Below, in pieces: positions 45,131-56,111 of a stretch of 64,000 nucleotides of DNA (position 1 is its first letter; each line of letters starts with the position of its first letter). The stretch comes from Laburnicola sp. R22_1 (Eukaryota; Ascomycota; Dothideomycetes; Pleosporales; Didymosphaeriaceae), in contig JACONQ010000006.1 in the NCBI GenBank assembly GCA_014281115.1, forward strand, positions 3,472,001-3,536,000. Direction: 5' to 3'. The notes under the pieces are model-generated. The model searched no databases and was not told where the DNA came from. It saw only the letters and a program-made list of their open reading frames with translations. Both the position numbers and the translations under genes were made by a program.

Positions 45131-46725
45131 TCAAACACGCTCCTGGTCCGCCCGTATCTCCTGCGCCTGCGCATCTTCCGCCACAGTCGTATCATCATCA
45201 ACAATACCCGTTAACTTCGTCACAACAGCCGCCGCAAACATGTCTCCGCTCACGTTCATTGCCGTTCGGAAACGATCAAGGAACCAATCAATTGCCACAA
45301 CAACGGCGTACATGCCCGTGATTTCGACATCGACCGCTTGCGCAATCATCACGGTGAGCACCAAACTGGAAGATGGGATTGGTGTCGTTCCGATGGACGC
45401 CAGAGTGGATAGGAGACACACGATGACGTATTGCGCGGGGTTGAGAGTCATGCCCTGTGTGGCTGCGAGGAAGACAACTACAATAGGAAAGTAGATGGCT
45501 GTTCCGTCCATATTGATCAAAGCTCCGAGAGGGATGGCAAATTTGGCGACTAATACGGGAACGCCGCGCTCGAGAACACAGCGCATGGTGACTGGTAACG
45601 TAGCCGCCGAACTCGCAGTTCCCCACGCGGTGATCCAGGCCTTCGAGTTTTTAAACCAATATGCATAGGGGTTTCGGCGGGTGATGGCGAAAAAGATGAT
45701 AGGAAGGATGATGAAGAGGTGTAGAAACATGGCCGTAAGCGTCCCGCCGATTAGGATTCCAAGGTTGGTGCCGATTTCTGAGATGTCGAGGCGCCAAAGA
45801 TTGGGCATGATCAGGAAGAAGACACCGATGGGAGCGAGGTGGATGAGGAAGGTTATGATCTTCATGACGATGACTTCGACCTCTTCAACCGCCGCAATGA
45901 GTTTTCCCCTAGGGTTCATGACGTATCCCAAGACGATGCTCGTGACCAGCACCGCGAGCAAACTGTTCTCCGCTAGCGCTTTGACGATGTTATTGGGTAT
46001 GAAGCTATAGAACATGTCGACAACAACTTCGGCGATAGCGGTTTCTTTGCGCTCGTCGAACTCTTCCTTGTCCTTTTCGTCGACTGCAAGTGCGTCGTCT
46101 CCGACTACCGTCATGAGTTTAGACCAGACGAGGCCGACCATGATGGCAGAGTGCACAATGGCGATCACCGTCGTGCCGACGTAGTAGCCAATGGTCCAGA
46201 GCCCCAACCTACCAGCGGCACCGGACATGGCGCGGAGACGTTGGATAGCGAGGATCATGGCTGTCACGATCATTGGAAGCACTGTTGTTCCATTAGTACA
46301 GATGCAACCAGTATGTATGATACAGGTGGAAACATACCAACAGCCTGTAACGCCCTCAACCAAAGCTGACCGGGAATAGCAAGCAGCAAGATGGCCTCTT
46401 CTGGAACTTCGTCCACGGTCGTCGTGACGATCAAACCAATGGCGATAGCAGCAAGCGCAGCGATGAGAATTTGCCATACCGATCCCGGTTCTTTGATGCG
46501 CTGCCACATCGTTCTCTTCTCTTTCGATGCTTCTGCCGTCTCGACGGATGTTTGAGGCGAGAGGTTGACGTTTGAACCATATGTTCCTTTAACTGGGGAG
46601 GCAGGACGCGCATTGTCCTGGGGGTTGGAGCTGTACAGCCCTCCCTTCTCGTTGATATTGTCGTTCATGTTGAGGCCTTGTGTGGAGACGTACCCGACCT
46701 GGGTGGATCCGAGCGAATGCTGCAA
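45131..46725 (-). CDS. Dicarboxylate/amino acid:cation symporter (DAACS family)
   Basis: A 512-residue membrane transporter of the GltP/EAAT fold, moving dicarboxylates or acidic amino acids with Na+ or H+. Two exons join: 46,725-46,338 and 46,281-45,131. The 56-bp intron (46,337-46,282) starts GTATGT and ends CAG with a CTAAT branch site, giving LRALQAV joined to VLPMIVTAMI in frame. The N-terminal 80 residues are polar and cytosolic. Hallmarks are SSAATLPVTMRC (serine-rich hairpin), INMDGTAIYFP (the conserved N-M-D-G-T ion/substrate motif), and TPIPSSSLVLTVM before AIDWFLDRFRTAMNVSGD (the substrate-binding TM8 equivalent). Length is typical. Which substrate it carries cannot be told from sequence. 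Confidence 0.9.
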
Positions 46726-47562
46726 AACCTGGAGAAGGGAGAGACCGTTCTAGGGTTTTATACGCTGACCGCAATACCGGTGTGCGGCGTGCGATAAGCG
46801 CCCTCTGCGATACCCAAGACGCCGGGCTGGGCTCTTCCACCATATGTCTTAGCACGTCCACCTTGCCACTTATCGTAACATCTCGGCCGTTCTTACAGGG
46901 CTCGGTAATCTTAGCAGGTTCGGCGTTACCCCGGAGAGGAATTTACATCTAGTATACTGGCTGAAGCACCTCCGCACAGTCGACAGAAAGCCATGGCACT
47001 CTAAACCTGCGAGGAAGGTGTTCTGTCCTAGGCACTTCCTCCACACTTTCAAGCTTCCTTACGTCTCGGCTCCCCCCGATAGCACTCTTGGTCGTGGCTC
47101 TCTATTGGCCGATAATATAAGTAGCGTATGATTTCGTACAAGGTCTGTTCAGCTAGGCCTTGCGCTATCCCAGCAAGCTTAGCTTTTACTCGAAAAAGAG
47201 AACGTACCCGTAGCTTGGTGGACTAGCTCAAGCGCCTCTACTCGGGTTACAATTCAATACGGGATGATGCTCTTATCTAGTGGTTAAAGGCCTTAATTTA
47301 ACAGTGCTGCTCTTACAGTTAACCTCTGCTTTTTTAATAATAGTTATATATAGTAATACTATAAGTTTTACTAATTACTTTTAGTTCTATATTTTAATAT
47401 TTTAAGTACTATTTTTATAATTATACTTAAAATAGTAGTAAGAACTAAATTTCTAGCTTTTATTATACTTTTTTTATATTTTTTTAGTTATTATTTATTT
47501 AAAGTAAGTATTATTTTAGTATTAAATATATTAATACTATAGTTATAATAAATATATATATA
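46726..47562. other. Promoter side of the symporter, then border of the AT-rich island
   Basis: 46,726 to about 47,290 has ordinary composition and presumably holds the symporter promoter. From about 47,290 the sequence turns abruptly TA-rich with no readable frame, marking the edge of a RIP-affected island. Confidence 0.5.
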
Positions 47563-47716
47563 TGGCGTTAATTAAATTTACTTAGGAATAGGATAACAAA
47601 GACTTTTATCTTTAATAATATAATAATAAAAGTAGAGCCCCCTGCTTAGTAATTAAAAATAATATATATATTATTAAATTAACTATTTAGAAATAGAATA
47701 ATAAAGGCTTTTATAA

Positions 47717-47990
47717 GGGCGGTATACAGTCTTATAAGGCAAACCTCTTAGAAATAGCTAGTATAGTTAAAAGAGATAACTAAATTAAAACTATACTAAA
47801 ATAGGAGATAAAGAAGGTACCTAGGGGGCCCTTACTTATATAGTAAGTAGCGTAGGGCATAGGCCTACACTAACTACACGCTAATACTAACTAGAAAAGG
47901 CGCCTTTTATAAGGTAAAAGGCGCTATTAGGGTATAAAAAAAAGGTAATAGTAAATAACTAGTAGGGAGACAGGCACAAACCGTTATATA
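47717..47990 (+). repeat. 0.27-kb direct repeat, copy 1
   Basis: Begins ATAAGGGCGGTATACAG and ends near GGCACAAACCGTTATA. It recurs at 48,682-48,957 with mostly C/T and G/A differences. Both contain a small hairpin, AAAAGGCGCCTTTTATAAGG then AAAAGGCGC. The pair could be LTR-like, but no TG...CA ends were recognised. Confidence 0.65.
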
Positions 47991-48043
47991 ACCTCCCTTT
48001 TAAGACCCGAAAATAAAAAGGAAAGTACGTAATTTTGGGGGCG

Positions 48044-48590
48044 GCCTCTCTTAATAGACCTTAGCGTAGTATAATAACTGCCTAGCATAACTAGTAACTA
48101 ATAAAGTTCCCACCCTTATATATTAAGTAGAAAAGAAACTTAGAAGCGACCTCTTTTAATAAACTTTAAGGTAGTAAAATACAAACTTCCTAGCGCTAGA
48201 GATTTTTTCTAGTAACTAATAAAGTTTCTACCCTTATATAATAAGCAAAGAAGAGACTTAGAAGTAGTCTCTTTTAATAAATCTTAGGATAGTAAAATAT
48301 AAACTTTCTAACACTAGGAATCTTTTCTAGTAACTAATAAAGTTTCTACCCTTATATAATAAGTAGAGAAGAGACTTAAAAGTAGCCTTTTTTAATAGAC
48401 CTTAGGGTAGTAAAATATAAACTTCCTAGCGCTAAGAGTCCTTTCTAGTAACTAATAAAGTTCCTATTTTTATATAATAAGCAAAGAAGAGACTTAGAAG
48501 TAGCCTCTCTTAATAGATCTTAATGTAGTAAAATATAAACTCTTTAGCACTAGGGATTCTTTCTAGTAATTAATAAAGTAAAACTTTTAC
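48044..48590 (+). repeat. 118-bp tandem repeat, about 4.5 copies
   Basis: Matching unit starts were located at 48,150, 48,268, 48,386 and 48,504, exactly 118 bp apart, plus a shorter diverged leading copy from 48,044. Each unit contains AGTAACTAATAAAGTT, a TTATATAATAAG stretch and GACTTAGAAGTAG. Copies differ mainly by transitions. Non-coding. Confidence 0.85.
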
Positions 48591-48681
48591 TAATTTAATT
48601 ACCTATAGGCAGCGTCTTAAGAAAGAAGTAGATATTATATTACTATCTATAGCTAAAGAAAATATTAATCTTAGTATAATA

Positions 48682-48957
48682 TAAGGGTGGTATATAGTTT
48701 TATAGAGCAAACCTCTTAGAAATAGCTAGTATAGTTAAAAGCAATAACTAAATTAAAACTATACTAAGATAGAGAATAAGAAAAGGACTTAAGGGGCCCT
48801 TACTTATATAGTAGATAGTATAGAGTATAGGCCTACGCTAACTACGCGCTAATACTAACTAGAAAAGGCGCCTTCTATAAGGTAAAAGGTGCTATTAGAG
48901 TGTAAAAGAAAAGGTAATAGTAAATAATTAGTAGAAAGGTAGGCACGAACTATTATA
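48682..48957 (+). repeat. 0.27-kb direct repeat, copy 2
   Basis: Second copy of the 47,717-47,990 repeat, downstream of the 118-bp array. More RIP-changed: GGCGGTATACAG reads GGTGGTATATAG here. Confidence 0.65.
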
Positions 48958-49245
48958 GCTTTTATTTTAAAAAATATAATAAAAAAGTAAAGCCTTTTAC
49001 TTAGTAATTAAATAGAGTGTCAAAAGGTAATTATAAAAAAGTATATTAAGCTACTACTTTAATCTTAAACTAAAAAGAGTTAAAAAAGATATTTAGTAAG
49101 CTAACTAAAATGAATATATAGTATTAATTTTTTTATAATTATCTTTTTATACTTTTTTAATTACTAAGTAAAGGGGTTTACTTTTATTATTATGTTATTT
49201 AAGATAAAAAGTATTATTAATTTACCTCTAGGTAGTTAGTTTAAT
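48950..49245. repeat. Foldback (hairpin-capable) segment
   Basis: About 90 bp at 48,950-49,040 (including AAAGTAAAGCC, ACTTAGTAATTAAA and GGTAATTATAAAAAAGTA) is repeated in inverse at about 49,120-49,240 around an 80-bp centre. This is MITE-like in form. Confidence 0.5.
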
Positions 49246-49250
49246 AACAT

Positions 49251-50337
49251 ATATATTAGTAATAAAAATATATAATAAATTTTTTATAATAATTAAATTT
49301 GCTATTAAAGTTAAATTGTAGCTAAGTTTTAGGGTTAGGAAGAGAGCTAAGCAACATAATTGACCGAGGGGCGAGGCGGAGCCGGATAGTCGGCAACCAA
49401 GGCTCTTGGCTACCACCCAAGCATCAACGCTCGTGTGTGCCCAACAGCCAGCCACCTGCGTAGCCCAACGCCGCGGTTACAATCGGCGTGGCCGTTGCGT
49501 GTCGGCGAAGGCGATAGACTACGCCCTCGCTACAGCTTCTCTAGATGTCGTACAAATGCGGTATGTCACACGACAGTCACACGACAGCAATTTACGGATC
49601 ATTCCAGTAGCACCTCCCCCTTCAACACTTTGATACCCTCAGCCGATTTCTACCAACGCAGGTGATCGCTTGCGCGCGAGAGTGAATAACTTCGCACGTG
49701 CACCCGCGACCTCTCGTAAGCGATCTAAGGGTGCAAAATTTAAGCTTCGTAATAGCGCGCACTAAATTACGCAAATTATTGGCTTTTGCACGACACATGC
49801 AGCCCCGTGGGCACCATGGTAATTCAACCAGAAAGAGCGCATGCGCGCGTGGCTGCCTGTGTAATCGCTTAGCAAGCATTGTATTTGATGCTTATTGCTA
49901 GGCACTTTTGACTTCATGCTGTCGGGGTGTAGGAAGAATAACGCTGTTCCTTCCTCCAGATGTCCGATTTTGGCTCATCACGATTCAGTTAGCGCAAGAT
50001 CTCATTCAGGCTAAGCACCAACCCCTCACCCCTCTTTCACAAGTGTTCGACCTCACACAGAGGAAACCCAGAACGACCACACCCGCGGCCGAGAGCGACG
50101 AGTAATCACAATCGTCCACTACATCGTAAACGCAGTTCATGATGCCGCAAAGTTGCCGTTCAACGTGGATTCTTTGGTTTCTCTAGATGCCGACGGCATT
50201 TGCTCTGTAAGCGCTTGCGAACAAGGCAAAAGTCTCATGCACATAAGATAGACACCGTTCTCCGCAGTCAGTAAGGCTAATCACCAGAGAACCAAATAAT
50301 TTTCGAAAGCGTAGTGACTTTTCGAACGCGAGTCAGG
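49251..50337. other. Intergenic; AT-rich border then ordinary DNA
   Basis: AT-rich until about 49,340, then balanced composition. Short readings of 60-85 codons on both strands overlap each other and show no domain. I see no gene. The last few hundred bases presumably contain the promoter of the following oxidoreductase. Confidence 0.45.
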
Positions 50338-52149
50338 ATGTCGTTTTCACTGGGCATGTCCTTCCATGAAGGCGAAACAAAGATGCATAAACTTCTTCGC
50401 GTGCCATACCTCGACAATCCCACATCGACCACGCTCACCCCTCAGGCCGCATTCAGACTTCAACAAGCGCCGCTACTAGCCCTTGGTACTCTGGACTCTC
50501 ACCATCGGCCGTGGACTTCTCTTTGGGGCGGCAATCATGGATTCTCCGAAATGCTCGGTGGCGGTATCATCGGAACACGTACTATTGTCGACGAGGCCAA
50601 TGATCCGGTGGTTCAGGCTTTGGTGGGCCATGTTGAGAAGGGGGAGATGGCAGCGGGGGAACAGAAGATGGTAGCCGGACTTACGATCGACCTCGTAGAG
50701 AGGAAAAGAGTAAAGCTTTTCGGCCGTATGATAGCCGGATGCTTAAGTGAGGTTGATGTTGAGACTCAAGACAAACCGGAAGGACCGGCTGGAATCCCCA
50801 GGAAGCAAGCCCAGATCCAACTGATTACGAAGGTCGAGCAGAGTCTGGGAAACTGTCCGAAATACCTGAACCAGTACGAGATTGAGCCCGCTCTGGTCAC
50901 TTCAAAGCAAGTCTCTCAGTCTTCTACACTTTCGAAAGAAGCCAAATCTCTGATAATGAAGGCCGACATGTTCTTCATGACTACTGTTGGCATCGGAGAC
51001 ATGGACACCAATCATCGAGGGGGTCCCTCTGGCTTCGTCCGCATCCTCTCTGATACCGAATTAGTGTACCCAGAGTACTCCGGGAATCGCTTGTACCAGT
51101 CTCTCGGAAACCTGCAAATTAACCCAAAGATCGGCATTACCTTTCCCGACTACGACAGTGGCGACGTGCTTTACATTACGGGCACTACCGAGATTTTAAT
51201 CGGAAGCGATGCAGCGGCAATACTGCCTGGAAGTAACCTAGCCGTCAAGATTCAAGTGGACGAAGCTCGTCATGTGGAGAAGGGGCTTCCCTTCCGAGGA
51301 ATGAGGAAGACCCCATCGCCCTACAACCCGCTTGTCCGAACTCTGGCTTCGGAGGGCAACTTGAAAGGATCTATATCAGCTACACGCAAGACTGCACGAC
51401 TCACCAAGAAGACGCTCCTCACGCCGTCAGTGGCGCGTTTTACATTCTCCATTTCTGAAGGCATGCAATACTCGCGTGGTCAATGGGTAGCCTTCAATTT
51501 CTCGGAACATTTAGACTACGGGTACTCGCACATGCGCGATGACGACCCGCGAAGCTTAAATGACGACTTTGTGCGAACTTTCACAATCTCCTCGATTCCA
51601 ACAGAAAGCGGGCACGACAAGGAATTCGATATCACGATAAGGAATGTGGGCGTTGTCACAAGTCATCTCTTCCGACAGAATGATCGTGCGGGATTCGAAG
51701 TTCCCGTCGTAGGAGTGGGTGGCGAATTCAAAGTCGAGCAGGATTCGAACAACAGCCAGACAACACCGTTCATAGCGGGTGGAGTCGGCATCACACCGTT
51801 ACTTGGCCAACTCAGAAGCTTGGTTCTTTCGCCAGATCGGTTCAAGTTATTATGGACCACGCGACTCTCAGATATTGATCTTGTTTTGGACATTATGGAA
51901 GCACATCCGGATCTCGCGCGTTGTACTGGACTCTACTTCACGGGCACGGCTGCCGAGAACAATGCCGAGGAGAAGATCTCACGACTGCAGAAGAAGGGAG
52001 CTAGTGTCAACAGACGAAGAATCCAGTCAACAGATCTCGATATCGCCGAAGCTGGTTCCTACTATCTGTGTGCGGGAAATCCATTGAGGAAAGAGCTTCT
52101 GAGTTGTTTAGAAGGGAAAGTGGTCATCTTCGAGAATTTCGACTATTAA
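50338..52149 (+). CDS. PNPOx-like / ferredoxin-reductase-type flavoprotein fusion
   Basis: A 603-residue, single-exon oxidoreductase. The N-terminal half (about residues 15-300) looks like a pyridoxamine-phosphate-oxidase-type split barrel, with AAFRLQQAPLLALGTLDS and DMDTNHRGGPSGFVRIL. The C-terminal half is a ferredoxin-NADP reductase module: FDYGYS-type FAD loop region, RTFTISSIP (about residue 412, FAD binding), FIAGGVGITPLLGQL (about 480, pyridine nucleotide binding) and YYLCAGNP (about 577). It likely transfers electrons from NAD(P)H through FAD to a flavin in the barrel. The ATG at 50,338 was chosen; the open frame extends eight codons up without ATG. No heme or 2Fe-2S domain was seen. 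The substrate is unknown. Confidence 0.8.
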   Translation: MSFSLGMSFHEGETKMHKLLRVPYLDNPTSTTLTPQAAFRLQQAPLLALGTLDSHHRPWTSLWGGNHGFSEMLGGGIIGTRTIVDEANDPVVQALVGHVEKGEMAAGEQKMVAGLTIDLVERKRVKLFGRMIAGCLSEVDVETQDKPEGPAGIPRKQAQIQLITKVEQSLGNCPKYLNQYEIEPALVTSKQVSQSSTLSKEAKSLIMKADMFFMTTVGIGDMDTNHRGGPSGFVRILSDTELVYPEYSGNRLYQSLGNLQINPKIGITFPDYDSGDVLYITGTTEILIGSDAAAILPGSNLAVKIQVDEARHVEKGLPFRGMRKTPSPYNPLVRTLASEGNLKGSISATRKTARLTKKTLLTPSVARFTFSISEGMQYSRGQWVAFNFSEHLDYGYSHMRDDDPRSLNDDFVRTFTISSIPTESGHDKEFDITIRNVGVVTSHLFRQNDRAGFEVPVVGVGGEFKVEQDSNNSQTTPFIAGGVGITPLLGQLRSLVLSPDRFKLLWTTRLSDIDLVLDIMEAHPDLARCTGLYFTGTAAENNAEEKISRLQKKGASVNRRRIQSTDLDIAEAGSYYLCAGNPLRKELLSCLEGKVVIFENFDY

Positions 52150-53332
52150 CGGGGCGGCCAATAACTGGCGGCGTTTGGATCCTGCTGTACTATCTTGATA
52201 CCGTATCTACTCTTAATGTACTTAGCAGAGGCCGTAGTGTATATTTATATCGCTTGTAGCTATTAGTGCTTTCGCTCATAAATCAATCATCTTATTCACA
52301 TATACGTGTTGAAGCTCCTAACAACCTCAGATAGGGTGATCTTGTGCACAAGTTAGTAAGGCGCTATTGTAGAATGTGATAATACTATGTACTTCAATGT
52401 TTTGTCTACAACTGGTCACAGAGGGAGAATTGTTTTTAATATACCTTCCAACAAAAAACATTACAAAACAAGCCCTACCCACCAAATGACCCATAGTTAC
52501 CCGCCACCATCAACAAAGCACCACACCAGACCCATCCCACCAAAAAAAATACAACCTCAACGCGCACGCTCTCTCAAGTACAGCCCTAGACCAATCTCGG
52601 CTAATTCTACCTTAGGACTAGCGCCCCGCTTAAACCAGCTCTGGCGTCACGTGGTGACCTCCACCCCGCCTCACTTTTACACAGCATCACAACCACCTAT
52701 GTTTGGAATACCATGCTTAGTAGTAATAATGTGCACAAGACAAATAAATCAAAAATAACCACCACAAAGCCTAAGCGCAAATCACTACTCGATTACCGGC
52801 AAATCTTACCTACCTCCCTCTACCACTACCATCACATGTGATCAAGAATTCCTCCACAAACCATCCATCCATTTGGAACGCACGCACGCACATCCACAAA
52901 GCAACAAACTCCCCAATCCATGATTCTTCAGACATGGCTTGCCGTATGCATCCACCCACACCCACAAACAAAGCCATCAATCCCCCAATCGCCGGATTAG
53001 GCAATATCTGCAACACACGACCGCAAACATGCTCTCCCATCCAGATGCAGACAAAGTACAAAACGCTCTTCGACGCCTGTTTCAGTTTTGTCTCCTCCAT
53101 CTAAGACAACGATTCAGCCACCATACTCCATCTCCCAGCACATCATTCTCCAAAGACCGCGTCGCAATTCGCCAACCCAAATGGCAATAACACAAGACTT
53201 CTTCGCCCGCCAATCCAACACCCCCCTCACAGGCGGAATACCCTACACCGCGACGCCCTCCGCCGCAATGCACAACACAAGCACCATGACCATTCCCCTC
53301 CCCCACCACCACCAACAACCTACCCCACCAGG
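52150..53332. other. Intergenic, C/A-rich
   Basis: From about 52,450 the plus strand is strongly C- and A-rich and low in complexity. Several 60-100 codon readings on both strands are by-products of this bias. A small upstream exon of the next gene within 53,088-53,336 is possible but unproven. Confidence 0.4.
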
Positions 53333-54337
53333 ATGACCCAGCAACTCTGCCGCGCTCCCCTCGTCGCGAACTTCTGCGCCCTCCCCGCCCCCATCATAAA
53401 ACACTACACCATCGAAGCCCTCTGGATGCTCCTCCTCCTCTCCATCCCCCTCGCCTTCTACACCGCGCACCACACCAAACGCCACCTCCGGCTCCAAACC
53501 TACGCCACGCGCGCCGAAACCGCCCAAGCAAACGTGCACTACGCGCCCCTCTGGCACACGCACAAGTGGTGGGTGCTCTCCGGCCTGTGCGACCACTTCC
53601 TCGCGGGCGACCTCCTCGCCGGCATCTGGACCGCCGAGTGCGCGCAGAGTCTCCTCCGGAAGCCCGACACGCGGTACCTGCGCCGCCTCGTCCGCATGGG
53701 CATCTACCCGCTGTACATCCAAGACGGCGGGCTCTCCACGCATCAAGAGAAGCCGCTGAGTTTCACCAAGTGGGGCGTGCCGGAGCTCCCGCGCTACGTG
53801 CAGTCGAAGAAGCGTGCTGTGTTTGAGTTCGTGGTCCCCAAGGCGAGAGGCTACGCGCAGTACAGGAAGCAGGATGAGACCGCGGATGAAGCCGAACGAG
53901 CTCGCCAGGATAGAGATAGGCATTATTTTAATTTCGTCGCCGAGGTCGCGGCCACCGAGGGGTGGTGTATGCATCTGTCTGGCGAGGAGGAAGGTCCGAT
54001 TGTGCCGGTGCCGTCGCCGGTTGGGGATCTGCCGTATGAGGTTGGGGCTTCGTCTTGGTGCAAGGCGTTCTTGCCTTTGAAGCGGGATAGCGTGTTGAAA
54101 GAGGTAAAGGGCGATTATGAGGATTACATGGAGGACTACTTGTTGCCGGCTTCTTGCTATCTGCTCCAGAGGCAGGCTCTGCCCATTATACGGATTGAGG
54201 CTCCGGATTTTGAGGTGCACAGGTTGGATGAACAGGTCTATCGACTCGCTAGGATATGGGGATTGGATAATGGATGGCATGAGGATGTGATGCGGATGCG
54301 CCTCGCTGACGAGTTCGAGAGGCTGCGGAGGGATTGA
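53333..54337 (+). CDS. Uncharacterised membrane-anchored protein
   Basis: A 334-residue protein starting MTQQLCRAPLVANFC. One clear hydrophobic segment (about residues 27-43, ALWMLLLLSIPLAFYTA) precedes a soluble, Trp/Tyr-rich domain. Codon third positions favour C and G, as in a real gene; the long minus-strand frame over the same interval does not look protein-like. Repeated aromatic motifs (HYAPLWHTHKWWVL, LAGIWTAECAQSLL) suggest a folded domain. No catalytic signature was recognised. An additional 5' exon cannot be excluded. Family unknown. Confidence 0.6.
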   Translation: MTQQLCRAPLVANFCALPAPIIKHYTIEALWMLLLLSIPLAFYTAHHTKRHLRLQTYATRAETAQANVHYAPLWHTHKWWVLSGLCDHFLAGDLLAGIWTAECAQSLLRKPDTRYLRRLVRMGIYPLYIQDGGLSTHQEKPLSFTKWGVPELPRYVQSKKRAVFEFVVPKARGYAQYRKQDETADEAERARQDRDRHYFNFVAEVAATEGWCMHLSGEEEGPIVPVPSPVGDLPYEVGASSWCKAFLPLKRDSVLKEVKGDYEDYMEDYLLPASCYLLQRQALPIIRIEAPDFEVHRLDEQVYRLARIWGLDNGWHEDVMRMRLADEFERLRRD

Positions 54338-54413
54338 TGTATGTCGGACATGGAAACACTGTTATTCTCTGGGCGTTGTTTGCTTCAGGAAGATTTTTCT
54401 TTTTTCGTAATAG

Positions 54414-56111
54414 TTATTTGAACCCAGGCTTCAATGCTTCCTTCATCCATGTGCCTGCTTCTTCAACTTGTGTCTTCCACTGCTCGTTGGTATCTTGGTG
54501 ACTCCAAAGTCCGACGCCGTCAACCGTCTCCATTGAGACCCTGTCCCTCGCATATTCTTCGTAGATTTCTTTTTCGGAGGAGGCGTACCACCTCACACGA
54601 CCCGTCTTATTCTTTAGTGTTTCGCGGGCCACGCTGCGTCTGACCATCTTGGTCAGGTCAGATGCTTGATCCGCCAACGGACTCTGTGAACCCGTAGTAA
54701 TGCGCCAAGAAGGTAAGCTCAAATTAGAGGCCGCGGGCGGGTAGATTCGTGCATACGCTCGACACCTAACAAGCAGTGGAGCCTCAGATGGAGAAGTTGT
54801 ATTTTCCAAAGTCTGAAAATGGCTGATGTCCATTTGAGCTTCAATATCAATGGGAGCATCGGGCTGCTCAGACGCCCATGCATCATGTTGCTTGGGATAT
54901 AGCAGCATGCCGTGGGGCGAGCGGAAGAAGTGGATGGGGGAAACAAATCGATCAAAATAGTCTTCAGGCCTGCGGAAAAGTACGTCTCGTTCGCCTGATA
55001 GGGTGAGTGTAGGGATTGCGGCATTATCACCATACAGCTGCCATGCTGTTGGCGGAGGTCTCTTCGCTGCGCGCTTCGAACTCTTCTGCGCACGAGGCGG
55101 CTCAGCCTCGGTCCCACTACTTAAAGATGACATTAGATCTTCGTCGGCAGGCAGAGCAGTCTCCTCTGCAGCTACCGGCTCGGGGAGCTCTGCTGCCGAC
55201 ACGAGAGGCAAGTCGTCTGGAAAGACCCAATCTACGATGGGATTGTTAACAGCCGCAGCACCGATGCGGCTTTCTCCCAGGCGACATTCGGTCAAGGCAA
55301 GCATCACCGCCAAAGAGCCGCCCATGAGCTCTCCACAGACACCCAAGCGAGCCAGGACTGGCCGAGAGAATCCGTCCCGGAGTAGATTCTCTCGCACCCA
55401 GTCGTAGCCCAAGAGAACATCGTGAACGGGATTTGGAAATTGATATTGCGACGAAGCTCGATAATGGACACGTGCAACCGTAGCTCCACTTGCTGCGGCG
55501 AGTGTTGAGATGACACGCTGCTCTTCTTCCGAACAGTCAGGTAGGACGGGTCCAGGAGGAAGATAGATGAGGACTGGAGATGCAGGTGTGGGAGAATGGA
55601 AAACGCTAGCACAGACGAGTCAGTCAGCTCGCTCCTCGTTTACCATTTAGGGCAACGTGTTTGCACTGCCCGCTGCATGCTGCAAAATTGAGAGTGAGCG
55701 GAGCGCTAGGTATTCGTGATGTTCCCGAGAGGCTTGGATGATTGCTGCGCGACGCAGAGGGGGATATGGGAGTGGTTCGCGAGCATGCTGGCATGTGCGG
55801 CGGGCCGATGGCAACCAAGTAGCCTGGTGCGCGGTTACTCGAGGAAGCACATGCACGCGAGGCTGCCGACAAATGATGCTTGTGAGGCTGGTGCTTGCAG
55901 CAAACATGTGCCAGTGTTCGCGATATCAAGGTTGGATGGGAGGAAGACGAACTTACTCGATGCTGACTGAACCGTGAGACCGGCACGGTACCGCGACGCG
56001 CTCGCAGCGGGGGAGAGAGGTGACGGTGGCAAAGGCGCGCCCCAGGACTCTCCAGGCGCGGGGGGAGGCCAGACGGGGGCGAGACGCGTGACGGAGCGGC
56101 CGCAGCAGCAT
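54414..56111 (-). CDS. Alpha/beta hydrolase with possible mitochondrial presequence
   Basis: I infer two exons, 56,111-55,957 and 55,605-54,414, giving 448 residues. The intron (351 bp) begins GTAAGT and ends CTAG. Joining gives VPCRSHGSVSID followed in frame by VFHSPTPASPVLIYLPPGP, the strand order expected before the oxyanion region of this fold. Next come VISTLAAASGATVARVHYRA and LGYDWVRENLL. The nucleophile region reads ARLGVCGELMGGSLAVML, without a standard G-x-S-x-G. A late PHGML segment may hold the catalytic His. The first 35 residues are Arg/Leu/Ser-rich without acids (MLLRPLRHASRPRLASPRAW), typical of mitochondrial targeting. Residues around 150-185 are a low-complexity insert. Exon 1 is less certain than exon 2. 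Confidence 0.7.

Larger units (their letters stand above)
47563..49250. mobile_element. AT-rich element with terminal inverted repeats and internal repeats
   Basis: The left end (TGGCGTTAATT, then AAAGTAGAGCCCCCTGC, TTAGTAATTAAAAA) is matched in inverse by the right end (ending near 49,250) over about 90 bp with RIP-type differences. A further direct copy of part of this end lies at about 48,957-49,010, and a lone copy at 24,218. Inside are two 0.27-kb direct repeats and a 118-bp tandem array. No coding frame was found. It is probably a non-autonomous DNA element or a compound of several insertions. Confidence 0.5.

Noticed and set aside
53243..54280. 345-codon minus-strand ORF
   Set aside because: It is antisense to the better plus-strand ORF at 53,333-54,337, whose codon third positions favour C/G. 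The minus reading is repetitive and Arg/Glu/Gly-biased as expected of a shadow frame.
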